6,783 bases of DNA from Nitrospinaceae bacterium. Its GTDB lineage: Bacteria; Nitrospinota; Nitrospinia; Nitrospinales; VA-1. This document shows positions 5,293 through 6,783 of this stretch, piece by piece. Below the pieces are notes generated by a model, which was not told where the DNA came from, did not search any database, and saw nothing but the letters and a program-made list of their open reading frames with translations. The stretch lies in NCBI GenBank assembly GCA_029261675.1, contig JAJDBA010000224.1, forward strand, positions 1 through 6,783, written 5' to 3'. Each line of letters starts with the position of its first letter. Position 1 is the first letter of the stretch. A program made the translations under genes and the position numbers.

Positions 5293-5411
5293 TGAGTGGA
5301 CTTACCCCTTCATGCCCCCTTCACATTTCCAAAAATCAACTTTCGGACATTTTTTAACCCTAGCAAGAGGGAGTAGCAATAAATATCACCCTATTTTAAT
5401 CCTTATAAAAA

Positions 5412-5717
5412 TTAAATTGTGCACGAAGTGTCATCATCCATAGCGATATGATTTGAATCTTTAGTTATGGGTTGATTCAAATCCGAGGGTAAATCCACGT
5501 CAACTAAGATGTAATTATTCCTTTTCTCTTCATTCACATCATTATCAGCCTCAATTATTGCACCCCAGGGACTCATGCAAACTTCTAGTGGACTTGCCAC
5601 AGTTGAATCCTGCAGAGGTTTGGAAATGGTAACAGCTTTATGGTCACCAGCAAAAGACGGAGTGGCAAGCATTCCGAATATCAGCAACGTGTTTAATAGG
5701 ACTTTTAAATTATTCAT
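5412..5717 (-). CDS. Exported DUF4399-type protein, C-terminally truncated
   Basis: The 101-residue product starts with a clear signal peptide (MNNLKVLLNT then a hydrophobic core and SFA|G, cleavage about 23/24). The mature part matches the DUF4399 pattern as I remember it: a strand with SKPLQDSTVASPLEVCM (32-48), then YILVDVDLPSDLNQPITKDS (69-88) and NHI. Family members usually have a His-rich GHHH before the ILxDVD strand and continue for about 45 residues after the TSCT region, through a PGxHTLxLLF block. Here the position reads KRNNYI and the frame stops at TSCTI; no continuation appears in other frames beyond the stop. It therefore looks decayed or cut short, though still expressible: AAGGA stands 8 nt before the ATG. 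It is periplasmic or exported, function unknown, and probably transcribed with the small genes upstream. Confidence 0.65.
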   Translation of the reverse strand: MNNLKVLLNTLLIFGMLATPSFAGDHKAVTISKPLQDSTVASPLEVCMSPWGAIIEADNDVNEEKRNNYILVDVDLPSDLNQPITKDSNHIAMDDDTSCTI

Positions 5718-5783
5718 GAGTTAATTCCTTTATATGTTGAAATCCTGTAATCGCGGGTTCTCTGTTAGGTGATCCTATTCAAT

Positions 5784-5873
5784 TTATTTGGGATAAATTA
5801 AATCCGAATAGCTCCAAACAGCACCCGCCCATCCAAGAAAAAAAACAATTAAATGGCTAAAAAAAAATTTCAT
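5784..5873 (-). CDS. 29-residue single-helix membrane peptide
   Basis: An ATG at 5873 is preceded by AAGGAG with a 6-nt spacer, the best ribosome-binding site in the window. TAA lies at 5784-5786. The peptide is one hydrophobic helix (about residues 3-20, FFFSHLIVFFLGWAGAVW) with a short polar end finishing IYPK. The start is 21 nt after the stop of the 44-residue gene, so they are likely co-transcribed. The size and topology are those of accessory small subunits of membrane complexes, but I recognise no family such as CydX or CcoS. The DUF4399-type gene follows after 66 nt. Confidence 0.5.
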   Translation of the reverse strand: MKFFFSHLIVFFLGWAGAVWSYSDLIYPK

Positions 5874-5894
5874 GATTTGCTCCTTCTTTAAGGC

Positions 5895-6029
5895 TTATTC
5901 AAAATTGAGGATACTTGGGTAAAAAATAATTAATAAAAAAAACAAAAACCATCCAATCAGGTTTAAAACTCCTGACCACCTAAGAATTGGTTCATCTTTA
6001 TTGGCTTTCTCAATTTTATGGCCAGACAA
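5895..6029 (-). CDS. 44-residue single-helix membrane peptide, TTG start
   Basis: The frame runs from TTG at 6029 to TAA at 5895-5897. No in-frame ATG or GTG exists after the preceding stop, and GGAG lies 9 nt before the TTG, so TTG is chosen. The N-terminal half is polar and charged (SGHKIEKANKDEPILRW); residues about 20-38 form one strong transmembrane helix (GVLNLIGWFLFFLLIIF). It would be a small membrane protein with a cytoplasmic N-terminus. Its ribosome-binding site lies inside the 3' arm of the stem-loop at 6034-6098, so translation may depend on that stem being open. Family unknown. Confidence 0.45.
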   Translation of the reverse strand: MSGHKIEKANKDEPILRWSGVLNLIGWFLFFLLIIFYPSILNFE

Positions 6030-6033
6030 AATA

Positions 6034-6098
6034 GATCGCTCCGCCTTTCCCCATTAAGCAAGTGAGGAGGAGGGTATTCAGGAGAAAGGCAAGCGATC
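6034..6098 (-). promoter_or_regulatory. Long imperfect stem-loop covering the ribosome-binding site of the 44-residue gene
   Basis: GATCGCT (6034-6040) pairs with AGCGATC (6092-6098), and GCCTTTC (6043-6049) with GAAAGGC (6084-6090), separated by a small internal loop. Two more C-G pairs close a 28-nt loop. It is GC-rich in an AT-rich setting. In minus-strand RNA the 3' arm contains GGCGGAG, the site preceding the TTG at 6029. The loop carries CCCTCCTCCTC, which is like an anti-Shine-Dalgarno. CCCCAT (6049-6054) can alternatively pair with ATGGGG (6100-6105), so two exclusive folds are possible. It may be a translational switch, a processing or termination element, or a REP-like repeat. Confidence 0.5.
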
Positions 6099-6110
6099 CA
6101 TGGGGAGTTT

Positions 6111-6251
6111 TTAAAAAATTCCACTAAACGTCAACAACAACCAAGTTACAAAAAACATATTTATGATCAATCCAGCATGGAAAATCACATTGAACAATCG
6201 GTTATAATCATAACAATATGTTACTTTAAAAACTTCTTTTGCCGTTTTCAT
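6111..6251 (-). CDS. 46-residue single-helix membrane peptide
   Basis: ATG at 6251, TAA at 6111-6113; an in-frame TAG 6 nt upstream fixes the start. There is a basic, tyrosine-containing N-terminus (MKTAKEVFKVTYCYDYN) followed by a hydrophobic segment of about residues 19-46 (FHAGLIINMFFVTWLLL). This suggests one membrane helix with the N-terminus inside. No clear Shine-Dalgarno is visible. It is first in the run of small minus-strand genes and is separated from the next by 81 nt containing the large stem-loop. Not recognised as any family. Confidence 0.45.
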   Translation of the reverse strand: MKTAKEVFKVTYCYDYNRLFNVIFHAGLIINMFFVTWLLLTFSGIF

Positions 6252-6365
6252 ATACTAAGGATAAGGTTTTATTATTAAGTCCTCATTAAGGCAAAGTTAA
6301 TTATTTTTAATTATTAAAAAACAAGGAAACAGGTAAGACGGGGTCAGCTAAGAAAGAAGGTTGCA

Positions 6366-6393
6366 AATGATGGCTGATCGTTACTACATCATT
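6366..6393 (-). terminator. Weak hairpin downstream of the SDR-type gene
   Basis: AATGATG (6366-6372) and CATCATT (6387-6393) form a 7-bp stem with a 14-nt loop, about 33 nt after the stop at 6426. No U tract follows on the minus strand, so a terminator role is only possible. The remainder of 6252-6425 is AT-rich without further clear signals. Confidence 0.2.
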
Positions 6394-6425
6394 AGCTAAA
6401 GGGAGATTTTTGGGGACAACCGGGG

Positions 6426-6783
6426 CTAATTCAAATTTAAGGCAAGGGAAATTGCTTCAGAAAATTTCATTGGTTTAATGATAGGAAAAATCATCAGGGC
6501 CTTGTCATTTTTAACCAGAGTAGGATTTTTAATACTTAGAATGAGCTTTTTTCCGACTCGGGCATACACTGGCGTCACCAAGGCCAGCCATAAACTCGAT
6601 AACCAAGGAGTTAAAACTGGGACTGGGATTAATAACCTTTTCAGCCCTCGTTGTCTCGAATATTCTTGAATGAGTTCTTTATACGAAACTTGATCTGGCC
6701 CACCTATTTCATATATTTCATTTCCAGTAACTTTTAGATCTATTGCCTGATTCAAATAATCCAACACATCCTTAATGCCAATG
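6426..6783 (-). CDS. NAD(P)-binding SDR/NmrA-type protein, C-terminal part (runs off the window)
   Basis: The frame stays open to the window edge, so the listed part is the C-terminal ~118 residues. The internal GTG at 6767 is not a start: upstream codons read IGIKD, joining VLDYL as in relatives. Recognisable blocks are VLDYLNQAID, then EIGGPDQVSYKELI, RRLLIPVPVLTPWLSSLWL-like (here KRLLIPVP...) and LVTPVYARVGKKLI. These are characteristic of NmrA/NDUFA9-like atypical short-chain dehydrogenases; the Rossmann core with the nucleotide-binding Gly motif lies outside. Many relatives continue into a DUF2867 domain, but this one stops right after FSEAISLAL, so it is the short form or has lost that domain. 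The substrate is unknown; such proteins often act in lipid or quinone metabolism or redox sensing. Confidence 0.8.
   Translation of the reverse strand, partial: IGIKDVLDYLNQAIDLKVTGNEIYEIGGPDQVSYKELIQEYSRQRGLKRLLIPVPVLTPWLSSLWLALVTPVYARVGKKLILSIKNPTLVKNDKALMIFPIIKPMKFSEAISLALNLN

Noticed and set aside
5267..5293. TATAAT at 5288-5293 as a plus-strand promoter
   Set aside because: The upstream -35 match is poor, no gene follows on the plus strand, and the hexamer overlaps the stop of a possible small ORF.
6478..6669. Plus-strand open frame opposite the SDR-type gene
   Set aside because: The minus strand matches conserved blocks of the NmrA/NDUFA9-like family; the plus-strand frame is a shadow.
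1..6783. CRISPR array, rRNA genes, replication origin, or a defence cassette such as toxin-antitoxin or retron
   Set aside because: No regularly spaced repeats, rRNA-like stretches, DnaA-box clusters, nuclease or reverse-transcriptase motifs were found on reading both strands.

Overview
The window is an AT-rich, gene-sparse stretch of a bacterial chromosome. It is probably from a free-living, Gram-negative-type organism: there is an exported DUF4399-type protein, a large soluble GAF/PAS histidine kinase, and several genes without a clear Shine-Dalgarno. I cannot name the species. Marine or sediment lineages such as Nitrospinota or Deltaproteobacteria would fit, but that is a guess. Short relics, a tRNA fragment and broken genes suggest an accessory region shaped by integration and decay.

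Positions 1-1226, plus strand: the end of a two-helix membrane protein (cut by the window edge), a possible 30-residue ORF touching it, and a zinc-ribbon membrane protein (443-751) flanked by two related hairpin-type repeats in opposite orientation. The 475-bp gap 752-1226 holds the most telling DNA mark: the 3' part of a tRNA-Glu(CTC) gene at 978-1023 with no matching 5' half, framed by a 20-bp inverted repeat and by TTGTCTA direct repeats on both sides. This looks like a tyrosine-recombinase attachment site.

Positions 1227-3469: an orphan GAF-PAS-PAS histidine kinase, then a 344-bp gap with a weak hairpin after the kinase gene, a 10-bp palindrome, a probable IS30-type transposase N-terminal relic (3345-3416) and a stem-loop at 3444-3468.

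Positions 3470-5411, minus strand: a ligand-sensing cluster. Two tandem paralogous single-domain cyclic-nucleotide-binding proteins (5041 to 4260) have a good sigma70-like promoter at 5103-5131 and an intrinsic terminator at 4189-4217. They are followed by a separate CBS-pair protein whose reading frame breaks at an A8 tract that is also a canonical A-AAA-AAC slippery site. None of these three proteins has a visible output domain, so they may act through partner proteins. The 370-bp gap 5042-5411 contains the promoter, a leader stem-loop, one doubtful plus-strand small ORF and otherwise only AT-rich sequence.

Positions 5412-6425, minus strand: a run of very small genes. Three single-helix peptides of 46, 44 and 29 residues lead into an exported but C-terminally truncated DUF4399-type protein. 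A 65-nt imperfect stem-loop lies between the first two and covers the ribosome-binding site of the second. Positions 6426-6783 hold the C-terminal end of an NAD(P)-binding SDR/NmrA-type protein that runs off the window.

Main points to follow: the attP-like tRNA-Glu junction, the possible programmed frameshift in the CBS gene, the effector-less cNMP-binding pair, and the small-peptide cluster with its RNA switch-like stem.
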